Assembly (NCBI GenBank): GCA_019359095.1
Contig: JAHHHZ010000026.1
Span: 1 to 64,000 of the forward strand
Reading direction: 5' to 3'
Origin: Pleurocapsa minor HA4230-MV1
Lineage (GTDB): Bacteria > Cyanobacteriota > Cyanobacteriia > Cyanobacteriales > Xenococcaceae
Length of the DNA: 64,000 nt
Under the pieces are notes generated by a model. That model ran no database searches, was not told the origin of the DNA, and was given only the letters and a program-made list of their open reading frames with translations. How positions within the stretch are numbered: the stretch's first letter is position 1; every line of letters begins with the position of its first letter. Position numbers and translations under genes: made by a program. This document shows positions 1-9,046 of this stretch, piece by piece.

Positions 1-57
1 CAACAGAGGTTCAAAGATTTCCCATTCTTGGTCGCTAAGACTGCTGGAATATGCCAT
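1..57 (-). CDS. IS5-type transposase, N-terminal fragment (runs off window)
   Basis: The first 57 bases read on the minus strand from an ATG give a start of the type MAYSSSLSDQEWEIFEPLL. This matches the conserved N-terminus of the IS5-group/DUF4096 transposase family common in cyanobacteria. Only 19 codons are visible because the gene continues past the window edge. Whether the full element is intact cannot be seen. Confidence 0.55.
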   Translation of the reverse strand, partial: MAYSSSLSDQEWEIFEPLL

Positions 58-120
58 GATGATTCGATTGAACTGTCTTTCTTACTTTAATCCATCTTGA
101 TAAAAGATCTCAAATGGGTT

Positions 121-159
121 CTATAGACTGTAAGCTATTTTTGAATGCGATCGCATTTT
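121..159 (+). repeat. Dispersed repeat ending in HIP1, copy 1 (copy 2 at 1782-1820)
   Basis: The stretch beginning CTATAGAC.GTAAGCT and ending TTTTGAATGCGATCGC occurs here and again at 1782-1820 with a few mismatches. The first copy lies between the transposase fragment and the acyltransferase stop codon, the second upstream of the antitoxin gene. It may be the remains of an element end or a dispersed intergenic repeat. Confidence 0.5.
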
Positions 160-1067
160 TATTTCTCTTGAACTAATCGATCTAGTTCCTGTTGCATCTG
201 TTGACAGACTCGATCATAGCATTGCTCGACATATTGGCGATCGCGTGCTGCTTCTTGCCCATATCGCTCAAACAGAATTGGTGGACAAACTCTAGTGTGG
301 ATCGGAACAGGCAGGGGAATATTGGGTAAAGGGCCAACTCCAATACCCCAAGGCAAACCCAGATAAATAGGAAATACTCCAGGGTCAAAACCTGCTAACC
401 AGGGCATTCCCCACTTATGTAGTTGCTGTAATTGGGGGTAAATATCTGCCAACACAATTAAAGTTGAATGCGCTCCATGAGAAATAAAGGGAATAATTGG
501 CGCTTCTTCCTGCAAAGCTAATTTGATAAATCCTTTGTGACCATGAAAATAAATCTTATTGCGCAAAGAGTGGGGTCGAAACACATCTTTAGATCCCCCT
601 GGATAGATTAAAACAGCCGCATCTCGACGTAAAGCAGCCCTGGCTACATCTGGATGGGTTTGAATAGCACCTACTTGTGCCGCTAAACGAGCTACTCCTG
701 GCAAAGCTTGCCAAACTTTAGGTTCCATTAAGGCATAGGCTAAGCGGTCTGTCCCAAACTGTCGAAACCAGTCATAGGTCATCATCATTGTATCAGGGGC
801 AGCCAATCCGCCATTGTGAGAACCAATCAACAGCATTTTGCCAGTTTTGGGGATATGCTCCCAGCCATCAGTTTGCACTCGAAAATAATTGTGATACACC
901 CAGCCAACAAACGGCATCAGCTGTTCAACGATCTGAGGGTTACGATCATCTAACGACCAACCAGTTAGAGTATTAACGTTTGCTACGGATGCTTTAAGAA
1001 ATAATTCTGCAAGAACTTTCGCTGATTCAATCGTCGAAACTGGATCTTGAGGCTGTCGATAATTCAT
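159..1067 (-). CDS. Lysophospholipid/diacylglycerol-type acyltransferase family protein
   Basis: 302 aa. The protein has the layout of the membrane-associated LPLAT/DGAT2-like acyltransferases. Near residue 83 there is a histidine motif GSHNGGLAAPD in place of the classical HX4D. A YPGGSKDVF block near residue 155 corresponds to the acyl-acceptor PEG/PGG motif, and PIIPFISHGAH follows. Such enzymes transfer acyl groups to glycerol or prenyl-type alcohols. Cyanobacterial relatives of this shape are linked to neutral-lipid, phytyl-ester and acyl-plastoquinol formation (family knowledge; the assignment here is inference). The ATG at 1067 gives the start. It is transcribed alone. A partner-like alpha/beta hydrolase lies at 14338-15144. 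The exact substrate is unknown. Confidence 0.7.
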   Translation of the reverse strand: MNYRQPQDPVSTIESAKVLAELFLKASVANVNTLTGWSLDDRNPQIVEQLMPFVGWVYHNYFRVQTDGWEHIPKTGKMLLIGSHNGGLAAPDTMMMTYDWFRQFGTDRLAYALMEPKVWQALPGVARLAAQVGAIQTHPDVARAALRRDAAVLIYPGGSKDVFRPHSLRNKIYFHGHKGFIKLALQEEAPIIPFISHGAHSTLIVLADIYPQLQQLHKWGMPWLAGFDPGVFPIYLGLPWGIGVGPLPNIPLPVPIHTRVCPPILFERYGQEAARDRQYVEQCYDRVCQQMQQELDRLVQEK

Positions 1068-1202
1068 TAATTGACTGAAAGCTGAACATATCTATTTTAC
1101 TTTGATGTTTGATGGCAGTATCGCGATCGCTAATTCATTATCGTCTTTAAAAACAAAAAGCGATCGCATTTTCTAAATTTATGCTACTTATATTTTTCTC
1201 CC

Positions 1203-1472
1203 TTATTCTCCGTAATGAGTTCTAGCCCTAATAATTAAAACAATCTTGTCTTTTTCGTAAATCTCATACAAAACTCGATCTTGGCGATTCAATCTATAAG
1301 AATTTAAACCTTTTAACTTGCCCTTCAAGGCTTTTCCACAATGAGGATTAACAGCAATAACTTGTTCTAAAATTTGCTTGAGCTTGGTTTTTTGTTGCTT
1401 TTTTAATTCTGCAATATCTTTCTGAGCTTTTTTGCTAAATCAAACTTGGTACTTAGGAGTGTCTTCAACCAA
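1203..1472 (-). pseudogene. RelE/ParE-superfamily toxin, broken by an in-frame TGA
   Basis: Reading in one frame from a TTG at 1472 gives LVEDTPKYQV, then TGA (1440-1442), then a 79-residue open stretch with the RelE/YoeB look: AQKDIAELKKQQ, HCGKALKG, YRLNRQDRVLYEIY, IIRARTHYGE. The frame overlaps the last 8 bases of the antitoxin gene, the usual arrangement of such operons. The single TGA lies about ten codons into the toxin, so a full-length product is not expected. No in-frame ATG follows immediately that would rescue the fold. What is seen is one nonsense codon in an otherwise intact toxin; loss of toxin function is inferred. Confidence 0.75.
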
Positions 1473-1719
1473 ATATATCCTCCATGGTTAAAGTTTCTTG
1501 CTGTTGATATTCTTTTCTTGCTTGCGATACATCTGTCAATATGTCAGGGATTTGAAGTAATTCAGCAGTTTCAATCAAGGCTTCTAATTCTTCTCGATCA
1601 ATTAGTACAAAGTTTTGATTGTCTTTGACGATTGTTACTCCTTCGGCTTCAATCTTGGCTCGTTGAATAATTTCATTAAAGTTTTTACGGGCATAGTCTG
1701 CTGTAACGTGATATGACAT
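1465..1719 (-). CDS. Phd/YefM-family antitoxin
   Basis: 84 aa. The N-terminus MSYHVTADYARKNFNEII and the block VTIVKDNQNFVLIDREE are the typical Phd/YefM DNA-binding fold, followed by an acidic C-terminal tail (TMEDIFG) that would wrap the toxin. Such antitoxins neutralise a RelE/YoeB-type ribonuclease and repress their own promoter. The reading frame is intact, whereas the overlapping downstream toxin has a TGA. The antitoxin may therefore persist as an orphan that still regulates or protects against related toxins. The ATG at 1719 gives the start. Confidence 0.85.
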   Translation of the reverse strand: MSYHVTADYARKNFNEIIQRAKIEAEGVTIVKDNQNFVLIDREELEALIETAELLQIPDILTDVSQARKEYQQQETLTMEDIFG

Positions 1720-2074
1720 GGGAGTTTTTTGTTTCTTGCTTATTTAATTATATGCTGTCTCCAAAAGCACATCTTTTTCATCTATAGACGGTAAGCTGGT
1801 TTTGAATGCGATCGCCTTTTCTATATTTAGCAATTTTTGGTTAAAAGCTGAAAATTAGCCGATCTTCTGGAATTTATAGATCTGGCGATCGCACTTTGAG
1901 ATGGCGAATACAATTACAATTTCTCTAGAAAAGGTTGCAAATATGAGCAATTAATTAAGCAATAGAAAAACAAATATGGATGCCACTTATTCAGCTAATC
2001 CATATTTGTAAAATTTTATTGGTTTTACTGTTGTTATTAACCGCCGATATTGTTTTTATAGAATTATTTTTTAG
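1720..2074. other. Gene-free stretch with HIP1 sites and one dispersed repeat
   Basis: No convincing gene. It holds the promoter side of the antitoxin gene, copy 2 of the dispersed repeat (1782-1820), two HIP1 octamers near 1808 and 1887, and A+T-rich sequence leading to a stop codon immediately before the remnant that starts at 2075. Confidence 0.5.
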
Positions 2075-2431
2075 CCTCCTGTTGGTCTAAGTATTGAAGG
2101 AGAACTTCGTTTATTAACACCTCCTGAATTTTACACCGATTCTATTATTTACCGTTATCTTATCGCTGGTTGGCAGAACTTTTTAGGTAGCAAAATTCCT
2201 AACGGGAAGTTACCAGAAGGCGTTAGAGTTGAAGCTGATAAAGTTTACTATATTTTTCCTAGAAATCAATCACAGCTTATAGAAGCTCTTTTTTCTAGTC
2301 TGGAAAATGAGTCAGCATTGATAACTAGCCTAAAACAGGGAGAATTAATGATTGAAACTTCAGTTGCTTTGAATTGGAATGATTTTGATCTGCAAAAACT
2401 GTTTCAGCTTTTTAATCAAAAATCGGCTTAA
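2075..2431 (+). pseudogene. 3' remnant of an unidentified gene
   Basis: An open frame of 118 codons runs from just after a TAG (2072-2074) to TAA (2429-2431), with no plausible ATG/GTG start at its beginning. The translation is protein-like (VGLSIEGELRLLTPPEFY, KLPEGVRVEADKVYYIF, LNWNDFDLQKLFQLF), not random. It looks like the C-terminal part of a gene that lost its 5' half. I do not recognise the family. The codon choice resembles the neighbouring genes. Confidence 0.45.
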
Positions 2432-2504
2432 AAATAAAGAAAGTTGTTGTATGGCGATCGCTTTTTTATTCTGATGGCTGGGATGCGATCGCAAATCTAT
2501 CTAA

Positions 2505-2870
2505 TTAAAAGGAGACACTGGCTATTTCACTAGATACAGCAAAGTATTCTTTGGTAAAGTCAATTGCTGCTTGCTCATTAAAACCCTTGCAGGTATACAT
2601 CACAATTGAAAAAAACTTAGCACTACTCCAAAAGTAGGCAGAGATACCTGAGTCAATTAAGGGAATAAATGCATCGTACCCTGCGTTTTCCTCTTTACCC
2701 ATGCCCGAAGCAGGCGCAAAGATAATAGGCTTACCATATGTCCTCAGTTCTAAATGCTGGGCAACAGTAAGAAGATATTTCTCTAAGCTCTCCTCGCTGA
2801 TATCTATGGTATAAAAACCTTCAAGTAGTAATCTCTGTCGAAAAATGTCTGGTGCTAGATTCTCGATCAT
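2505..2870 (-). CDS. S-adenosylmethionine decarboxylase (SpeD)-like protein, degenerate site
   Basis: 121 aa. The length and the pattern GYDAFIPLIDSGISAYFWSS followed by FSIVMYTCKGFN resemble the short bacterial/archaeal AdoMet decarboxylase fold. In that family an E-S-H motif precedes ISIHTWPE and a V-F-T-C-G strand. Here the self-cleavage serine may be kept (D-S-G), but the adjacent His and the later catalytic His are replaced (G, Y). If related, it probably does not process or decarboxylate normally and could have another role. It stands alone between the remnant and the radical SAM gene. The family call is by pattern only and could be wrong; otherwise it is a hypothetical protein. Confidence 0.4.
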   Translation of the reverse strand: MIENLAPDIFRQRLLLEGFYTIDISEESLEKYLLTVAQHLELRTYGKPIIFAPASGMGKEENAGYDAFIPLIDSGISAYFWSSAKFFSIVMYTCKGFNEQAAIDFTKEYFAVSSEIASVSF

Positions 2871-3097
2871 TTTTTTGCATATTACTGTTTACTAAGAACG
2901 TTACCTTTGGAAATCTATCATTTCTAAGTTGTACATCATTTTTGATAGTTGCACATAGTTGCAGTGCGATCGCCAATCTAATTAATTATTGTTAACCAAG
3001 ATAAAATCTTCAGATCTCTATCTTTAGTCGGTACGAATTGGTTAATGTTCTGTCTAACTTTTAATTGTAGGTCTTTTCTCTTAAACCGATTATTATC

Positions 3098-4156
3098 ATG
3101 CTCTCCAGCTCTGTTACGCCTCAAGTTCAAGCCAGATCGCAAAAGCTGTGGCTACCAAAACAAGTACTTGTAACTCCTGCTGCTTACGCTGAAGATTGGG
3201 GACAACAAATTATTGAGCGAGTTAAATCTTTTGGTATTCCTGTCACCAAATTATCGCAAAATCGACTTACGGGGTTGCGAGGTAAAGATGAAAGAGAAAC
3301 CTATGCGATCGCTAAAAATACTCTGGCTATAGTTAATGCGCCACTAAGTCAGCTTCAATTAACGCCGATCCCTCCTTCGGCTGACTGGCAATTTCATTTG
3401 GCACAGGGTTGTCCTGCACACTGTCAATATTGTTATTTGGCGGGTAGTCTATCTGGTGTTCCTGTCGTTAAAGTTTATGGTAATCTACCGCAAATTTTGG
3501 CTAATTTGAGCAATTATGAACAAGAAGGGCAAGATACCACCTATGAGGTGAGTTGCTATACCGATCCTTTAGGAATTGAGCATTTAACAGGTAGCTTGGC
3601 GGAGTGTATTCGCTATTTTGGCACAAGAGAAACGGCATATTTGCGTTGGGTAAGTAAGTTCGATCATGTCGAGCAACTTCTAGATTTACCCCACAATGGA
3701 CATACTCGCTGTCGTGTTAGCGTTAATGCCGATCCTGTCAGTCACAGCATGGAAGGGGGAACAGCTACTGTGATTCAAAGATTACAGGCATTACGTAAAC
3801 TAGCTGCACATGGTTATCCTGTTGGGATTGTAATTGCACCAATTATGGCGATCGCCGATTGGCAACAACACTATGCTAATTTGTTTCAATTGATTACCCA
3901 AACCTTGGATCTTGATTGCGATCTTACCTTTGAATTAATTACCCATCGTTTTACACCTAAATCAAAAGAGGTGTTAGAGACATGGTATCCCAAGAGTAAA
4001 TTGGATCTTGAGCCAGAAAATCGCAGTCAAAAGCGCAATAAGTTCGGTGGCGTTAAATATGTCTACCACAAAGATACAATGGCAGAATTGCAAGAATTTA
4101 TCGAAGCTCAAATAGACACTAACTTTCCTCAAGCCAAAATTCTCTATTGGACTTGA
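3098..4156 (+). CDS. Spore photoproduct lyase family radical SAM protein
   Basis: 352 aa. The cluster motif GCPAHCQYCYLAG (CX3CX2C, residues about 108-120) marks a radical SAM enzyme with a [4Fe-4S] cluster. The CYLAG context, the later TRCRVSVNADPV block and the C-terminal KRNKFGGVKYVY segment match the SPL-like family found in many cyanobacteria. In spore formers SPL repairs the spore photoproduct thymine lesion. In non-sporulating cyanobacteria a DNA-repair or related role is assumed, not shown. It is a single gene with an ATG start. Confidence 0.8.
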   Translation: MLSSSVTPQVQARSQKLWLPKQVLVTPAAYAEDWGQQIIERVKSFGIPVTKLSQNRLTGLRGKDERETYAIAKNTLAIVNAPLSQLQLTPIPPSADWQFHLAQGCPAHCQYCYLAGSLSGVPVVKVYGNLPQILANLSNYEQEGQDTTYEVSCYTDPLGIEHLTGSLAECIRYFGTRETAYLRWVSKFDHVEQLLDLPHNGHTRCRVSVNADPVSHSMEGGTATVIQRLQALRKLAAHGYPVGIVIAPIMAIADWQQHYANLFQLITQTLDLDCDLTFELITHRFTPKSKEVLETWYPKSKLDLEPENRSQKRNKFGGVKYVYHKDTMAELQEFIEAQIDTNFPQAKILYWT

Positions 4157-4299
4157 AATTAATGTTAACTATGCTAATTTATAGCCATCGAACGATAGAT
4201 TAAGACATATCCTAGTCTCTTTGCGCCTTTGCGCCTTTGCGCGAGATGAAATTTTTATTGTCCTAACCTTTACTTCGATCACTATAAAACATTGTCCAA

Positions 4300-4370
4300 G
4301 GCGACACCCAGATTCGAACTGGGGGATAATGGATTTGCAATCCACGGCCTTACCACTTGGCTATGTCGCC
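4300..4370 (-). tRNA. tRNA-Cys (anticodon GCA)
   Basis: 71 nt on the minus strand. The acceptor stem GGCGACA pairs with TGTCGCC, the anticodon loop TTGCAAA gives GCA, and the T arm contains the canonical TTCGAAT. The 3' CCA is not encoded. The cognate synthetase gene cysS is at 24408-25841. Confidence 0.96.
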
Positions 4371-4437
4371 GCGCATAACGCTTAACTAGTATATCAAACT
4401 TTATTCACTATTAACCTTAGTAAATAAGAAGATCAGA

Positions 4438-4908
4438 TCAACAAATCGCTGGCTGTCTTTCTTTACTGCTGACTACTGCTTTGGAGAGAGTTAGCTGAGT
4501 ACCATCCCGATTCCAATGAACATCGTCAAATATCTCATGCAAAATTGAATAACCTCTGCCATTTTCGGCTTCATCCATAGGAAGCATCTGAGCTTGATCG
4601 ATTTTGTTATCGATTTTGTTAAGGCACTTACACCCTTCGGTAAAACCATTTCCTTGATCGACAATAATCCAAGAATATTCGCTACTGGTGGCAGAAAATC
4701 TGACGATAATAGTTTTGTTGGGGTCAAGCTTATTGCCATGTTTGGCTGCATTAACTAACGCTTCTTGTAGCCCTAATCTTACTTCTGCCTGCCATGCTGG
4801 AGGTACGTTTACTAAAAGTAAATCGAGAACAGGACAGAGATAGAGTGTTGACGTGAAGCTCATGGTACTCCACTTGCTTCTATTCCAAGGAATAGGAATG
4901 GCAATCAC
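4438..4908 (-). CDS. Anti-sigma-type histidine-kinase-like ATPase (RsbW-like)
   Basis: 156 aa. It has the GHKL ATPase boxes in order: N box EALVNAAKHGN, G1 VDQGNGF, G2 GRGYSIL. There is no histidine phosphoacceptor domain, so it belongs to the stand-alone serine-kinase/anti-sigma family (HATPase_c_2). Members bind sigma factors or phosphorylate anti-anti-sigma STAS proteins. No partner gene is adjacent. The ATG at 4908 is used; an ATG at 4863 (MSFTSTLYL) is an equally plausible start giving 141 aa. Confidence 0.8.
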   Translation of the reverse strand: MIAIPIPWNRSKWSTMSFTSTLYLCPVLDLLLVNVPPAWQAEVRLGLQEALVNAAKHGNKLDPNKTIIVRFSATSSEYSWIIVDQGNGFTEGCKCLNKIDNKIDQAQMLPMDEAENGRGYSILHEIFDDVHWNRDGTQLTLSKAVVSSKERQPAIC

Positions 4909-5225
4909 TTAATATATACCTCTATTAAACTCTAGGATTTGTGCTGTGTTAAAGGTCAAATTATGCTGTATTGATTACAATAAATCGAAGTTATTTAACC
5001 TATATTTTTAGTCAAAAACTAACTATTTATTGCTGCTGGTAGCAGATTATTCATAGCTATAATTGATTGGCTATAACAATCTTGTCTGAGCAATAATATG
5101 AACTAATTTAATAACTGATTCAACATCTAAAACCATAGTGTTTCTTTTTAGATTAGAAAAAACGCTTTTGTTTCACACCTACATTATACTAAACTTTCTC
5201 ACAAAATAAGGTTTTGACTAGTTAA
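4909..5225. other. Gene-free spacer
   Basis: Spacer between the ATPase start and the rlmD stop codon. It is A+T-rich, and I see no RNA gene, repeat or convincing short ORF. Confidence 0.4.
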
Positions 5226-6587
5226 TTACAGCTTGTTCAAGATGGCGCAGCATTCAACGTGAGTTGTTTGCGGAAAAAAATCGGCGGGTTGAATTTGGCT
5301 GAGTTGATATGTTCCTGATGCGCACAGCAGCTGAACATCTCGTGCTAAAGTCGCTGGTTTACAGCTAACATAGACAATGCGCTCAGGCTTGAGCTTGAGG
5401 ATTGTCTCTAAAACTTGGGGATCGCAACCTTTACGGGGAGGATCTAGCAACAAAATATCAGGTTGAAATTCGATTTGTTGGAGACAGTCTTTTACTTTAC
5501 CCGTCCAGAAAATTGCATTATTAATTTGATTTAACGCAGCGTTACTTTGTGCTTGTCTAACAGAATTATGGTTTAGTTCGATGCCAACAACTTGCTGTAC
5601 TCTCTGTGCTAAAGGCAAACTAAATGTCCCAACACCACAATAGGCATCAATAATGTTTTCGCTTCCCGTAAGCTTTAATTGCTGAATAATTGTCTGAAGT
5701 AGTAATTCTGCTGCACTAGTATTAACCTGAAAAAAGGTATCCGCAGCAATATGTAGTTCAACTCCAGCAAAGATTTCTCTGAGATAAGGCTTACCAAGAA
5801 TCGTCTGAGTTGTTTTACCTAAAATTGCGTTAGTGCGATCGCGATTGAGATTTAAACATACTCCCACTAGTCCAGGGTATTTATCCAACCATAGCTGTGC
5901 TTGTTCTTCGATACCAGCCAAATTGCGATCGGTACTAATTAGGGTAAGCAGCATTTCACCCGTATTTTGACCAATTCTTAAGGATAAATGACGTAATTTA
6001 CCTTGATGATTGGTTTCGTTATAAATTGACCAGCCTCTCTCTTGGATATCTTGCTTTACTTCCCGTAATAAAGGATGCAAACGTTCATCCTGTACGGGAC
6101 ACTGATTGAGATTAATCAATTTATGGCTACCCTGACGATAATAGCCAGCCTGTACTTGTCCTGTACTCGATCGCCCTAAAGGATAGGTACATTTGTTACG
6201 GTAATTAAGCGCATGATCGGCATGTAAGATCGGCTGTATTTCCACATCAGCAAAGCCTCCAATACGTTGAAAAGCCTGTATTACTTGCTGTTGTTTAGCT
6301 TCGCGTTGATAATCTATCTCGATGTGCTGCCACTGACAGCCACCACATTTATCCGCCACAATACAGCCAGGACGAATACGGTGAGGAGAAGAGTTTAATA
6401 ATTTTTCCAGCTTCCCCTTAGCAAATTTAGCTTTAGACTGAACTATTTTGGCAGTTAGGCGATCGCCTGTGACCGTATTCGGCACAAACACAACTGTTCC
6501 CTCATGTCTACCGACTCCATCCCCATCAGTATTGAGATCGGTGATTTCTAGTTCGACTACTTGACCCTGCTGTAATTTTTGACTCAT
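5226..6587 (-). CDS. rlmD: 23S rRNA (uracil-5-)-methyltransferase RlmD/RumA family
   Basis: 453 aa. The N-terminal TRAM domain (residues about 7-60) is followed by the iron-sulfur cysteine cluster CGGCQWQH. The SAM-dependent methyltransferase domain has DAYCGVGTFSLP, LLLDPPRKGC and the catalytic VYVSCKP cysteine motif. These enzymes make m5U in 23S rRNA. Cyanobacterial members annotated rlmD may modify U1939 or U747, and the exact target cannot be read here. Length and motifs are complete. It is a single gene with an ATG start. A heptamer-like stretch (TGATTACTGATTACTAATTA) lies just upstream near 6614-6635. Confidence 0.9.
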   Translation of the reverse strand: MSQKLQQGQVVELEITDLNTDGDGVGRHEGTVVFVPNTVTGDRLTAKIVQSKAKFAKGKLEKLLNSSPHRIRPGCIVADKCGGCQWQHIEIDYQREAKQQQVIQAFQRIGGFADVEIQPILHADHALNYRNKCTYPLGRSSTGQVQAGYYRQGSHKLINLNQCPVQDERLHPLLREVKQDIQERGWSIYNETNHQGKLRHLSLRIGQNTGEMLLTLISTDRNLAGIEEQAQLWLDKYPGLVGVCLNLNRDRTNAILGKTTQTILGKPYLREIFAGVELHIAADTFFQVNTSAAELLLQTIIQQLKLTGSENIIDAYCGVGTFSLPLAQRVQQVVGIELNHNSVRQAQSNAALNQINNAIFWTGKVKDCLQQIEFQPDILLLDPPRKGCDPQVLETILKLKPERIVYVSCKPATLARDVQLLCASGTYQLSQIQPADFFPQTTHVECCAILNKL

Positions 6588-6778
6588 GAATAAATTGTTG
6601 CAGAAAAATGGTCATTGATTACTGATTACTAATTATTTGCGAAGCTTATCCTTTAGGACTAATTACTAATACTGATTAGGTGGGCATAAAGAATATTGAA
6701 AACACACAAGTATAATTTGCTCGTTTGCCCACCCTACTATCTCTTTAGGGAATCTTTTAGGACTCACTGCTCATTGAA

Positions 6779-8104
6779 TTAACGGCGACTAAATTTAACT
6801 TTTAAACCATCACGGGGATGGGGAGTTGGTAGGGTAACTAAATCTAAATTTTGATCGGGGATTAATTCCCATTGATAATTCTGCAACAGTTTTGAGGCAA
6901 ATAGACGCATTTCCAGACGAGCAAACTCTTTGCCGATACATTCTCTTAAACCGCCACCAAAGGGAATATAGCCAAAGCTGGATTTATCGATTGAGTTATC
7001 CGCTGCAAAACGATCGGGGTTAAAGCGATCGCTTTCGGGATAAAGATCTTTGTCTTGATGAGTTTGCGCAATTTGGTATTGAATATTCCAGCCTTTAGGG
7101 ATACGATAGCCAGCAAATTCAAAAGTGGCGATCGCCGATCGAAAAGCACTACCCACAGGGGGAATTAAACGCATGACTTCTTTGAGTACCTGTTCGAGAT
7201 AGGTCATAGCTTGCAAGTCTGCTAAAGTGGGAGTCCCCGTGATATTTAAATCAGCTTGTTCTGCTCTAAGTTTGGCTAGAACATCAGGATGTTGCGCGGT
7301 TAAGAGACAAAAAGAGGCGATCGCACTGGTTAAAGTCTCGTGTCCTGCAAACAATAATAAGAGAATCTGATCTTTTAATTCTTCTAAGCTAAGACCGTTT
7401 CCTGCTTCATCTTTTGCTTGAATTAGTAACCCTAGAGCGTCTTCCCCAGGCTCATCTGCTTGTTGACGTTGGAGAATAATTTGTTCCAGACTTTTTAATA
7501 ACTTTTTACGAGCTTTTAAAGCCTTCCCAAATTTAGTCCAGGGTAGAGAAATCGGCAGCGTAAATAACCCAGCACACCAATCCTCAAAATAATGACCTAT
7601 GGCAGTTTGAGAACCGACCTCAGTGCTGACAAATAAATTACTGGCAATGTCAAAAGTATAGTCACGTAATTCTGGATACCAGGTAAGCGTACCTATCTCT
7701 GACCACTTGTTTAGATAGGCATCAGTTATCTGTGTCATCGTCGGTATATAACTTGCCAAAGCTCTTGGTTGAAATGCCTGATACAAAAGCTTACGGCGTG
7801 AGGTATGAAAACTGCCGTTATTAACTGACAAAGATTTTTTACCCAACAAAGTTCTCGTGCTTTTTGGCCAACTAGAAACAACATACTTATTCTCATTGCG
7901 AAACAAAAAAGTATTAGCTTCTGAACCAATCATGACGATTGTAGGACTACCAAAGATATTAGTTTTATAAACCTTGCCGTATTTAGCTATTCTCTTATTG
8001 TTAAAGTCAGGATCGTTAAAAAAGGCAATTGTTTCGCCGATAAGAAGTAATCCTCCACTACCAGGAGGTTCAGGCAAAGAGTGAAGGCGATCGCTTGTAG
8101 TCAT
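6779..8104 (-). CDS. Cytochrome P450, CYP120-like
   Basis: 441 aa. It contains the P450 I-helix LLLLFAGHETLTSA, the ExxR helix KEVMRLIPP and the heme-thiolate loop FGGGLRECIGKEF. The N-terminus (LPEPPGSGGLLLIGETIAF) and overall sequence resemble the cyanobacterial CYP120 family, whose characterised member hydroxylates retinoic acid. It has no membrane anchor, as is usual for bacterial P450s. It lies 11 bp downstream of the SDR gene (8116-8886) on the same strand, so the two may be co-transcribed and act on the same terpenoid-like substrate, which is inference. Confidence 0.88.
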   Translation of the reverse strand: MTTSDRLHSLPEPPGSGGLLLIGETIAFFNDPDFNNKRIAKYGKVYKTNIFGSPTIVMIGSEANTFLFRNENKYVVSSWPKSTRTLLGKKSLSVNNGSFHTSRRKLLYQAFQPRALASYIPTMTQITDAYLNKWSEIGTLTWYPELRDYTFDIASNLFVSTEVGSQTAIGHYFEDWCAGLFTLPISLPWTKFGKALKARKKLLKSLEQIILQRQQADEPGEDALGLLIQAKDEAGNGLSLEELKDQILLLLFAGHETLTSAIASFCLLTAQHPDVLAKLRAEQADLNITGTPTLADLQAMTYLEQVLKEVMRLIPPVGSAFRSAIATFEFAGYRIPKGWNIQYQIAQTHQDKDLYPESDRFNPDRFAADNSIDKSSFGYIPFGGGLRECIGKEFARLEMRLFASKLLQNYQWELIPDQNLDLVTLPTPHPRDGLKVKFSRR

Positions 8105-8115
8105 GTTTATTATTA

Positions 8116-8886
8116 CTAGAATTTAGCCGCAGTGGTTTGAGCAAATAAGGCAGCAAAATCTTGAGTGATAGATTCAGCATCAGCTTCAGGATAAGACATT
8201 AAATCAAAAGCTTTATTAATCGCCGATGGTTCTTTCAATGCTTGCACTACCATTTCTGCCACATCTGCTCGTGGAATTGAGGTGGGAATATCATCAGGTG
8301 GATTAACCAACAATTCGTCATTGTCGCCAACTATGAGCTGTCTAACTCCCCCAGGCTGATCTAGCAAACCTGCTGCGCGAATAATCGTATAGTTTATTCC
8401 TGAATTCACTAAATATTCTTCCGCCTTACGCTTCCAAATCAGGATCTTGCCATTACCCATCATGTTCAAAGGATGATTTTCATTCGTTCCACCCATCGAA
8501 CCAACTAAAACAATCTGCTCAACGCCAGCAGCGATCGCCATATCGATCTGATTTTTTTGTCCCTGATAATCGACTAATTCTGGTGTCCCATCAGGTGGAT
8601 AGGAAAACTGAGGACGCTCTCCTGGTTGTGGTGGCGCGACCATTTTTGGTGATGCACTGGTCAAAATTACTAACGCCTGACAGCCTTTCAACGCTTCTGT
8701 CAAACTTTGGGGATCTTTAATATCACCAAAATAAAAGTTTTCAGTTGAACCAAATAATTCTTGCGCTTTTTCTGGCGATCGCGCAAATCCTTTAACCTTA
8801 AAGTTCCGATCTTGTTTAAGTTTTTGATAGACTATTGAGCCTGTTTTCCCCGTTGCGCCAGTAACTAGTACCTGTTTGATAGACAT
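8116..8886 (-). CDS. Atypical SDR / NAD(P)-binding NmrA-like protein
   Basis: 256 aa. The N-terminal VTGATGKTG dinucleotide-binding motif, then LVILTSASP, IVLVGSMGG and NYTIIRAAGLLD identify an atypical short-chain dehydrogenase with a Rossmann fold. The classical YxxxK catalytic pair is not obvious. Relatives act as redox sensors, epimerase-like enzymes or electron-transport assembly factors. It is the first gene of a probable two-gene unit with the P450. The ATG at 8886 gives the start. Confidence 0.82.
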   Translation of the reverse strand: MSIKQVLVTGATGKTGSIVYQKLKQDRNFKVKGFARSPEKAQELFGSTENFYFGDIKDPQSLTEALKGCQALVILTSASPKMVAPPQPGERPQFSYPPDGTPELVDYQGQKNQIDMAIAAGVEQIVLVGSMGGTNENHPLNMMGNGKILIWKRKAEEYLVNSGINYTIIRAAGLLDQPGGVRQLIVGDNDELLVNPPDDIPTSIPRADVAEMVVQALKEPSAINKAFDLMSYPEADAESITQDFAALFAQTTAAKF

Positions 8887-9000
8887 TAATTATTAAGTAA
8901 TGCTAGTGGTGATAACTAATAATTAACTTAACAGATTGCTGGAACATGGTTAAACACGGCAAGTTTTAAAAATTACTTGTTACTTACAGCGAATTTCAGT

Positions 9001-9046
9001 TACCCATTACCCATTACCCATTACCCATTACCCATTACCCATTAAT
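9001..9046. repeat. Heptamer tandem array (TACCCAT x about 6)
   Basis: About six consecutive copies of a 7-base unit (TACCCAT) run directly into the stop codon of lptC (9042-9044). This is the short tandemly repeated repetitive (STRR) type known from cyanobacteria. A flank reading ACAGCGAATTTCAGTT precedes it and also occurs at 63725-63740. Confidence 0.9.
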
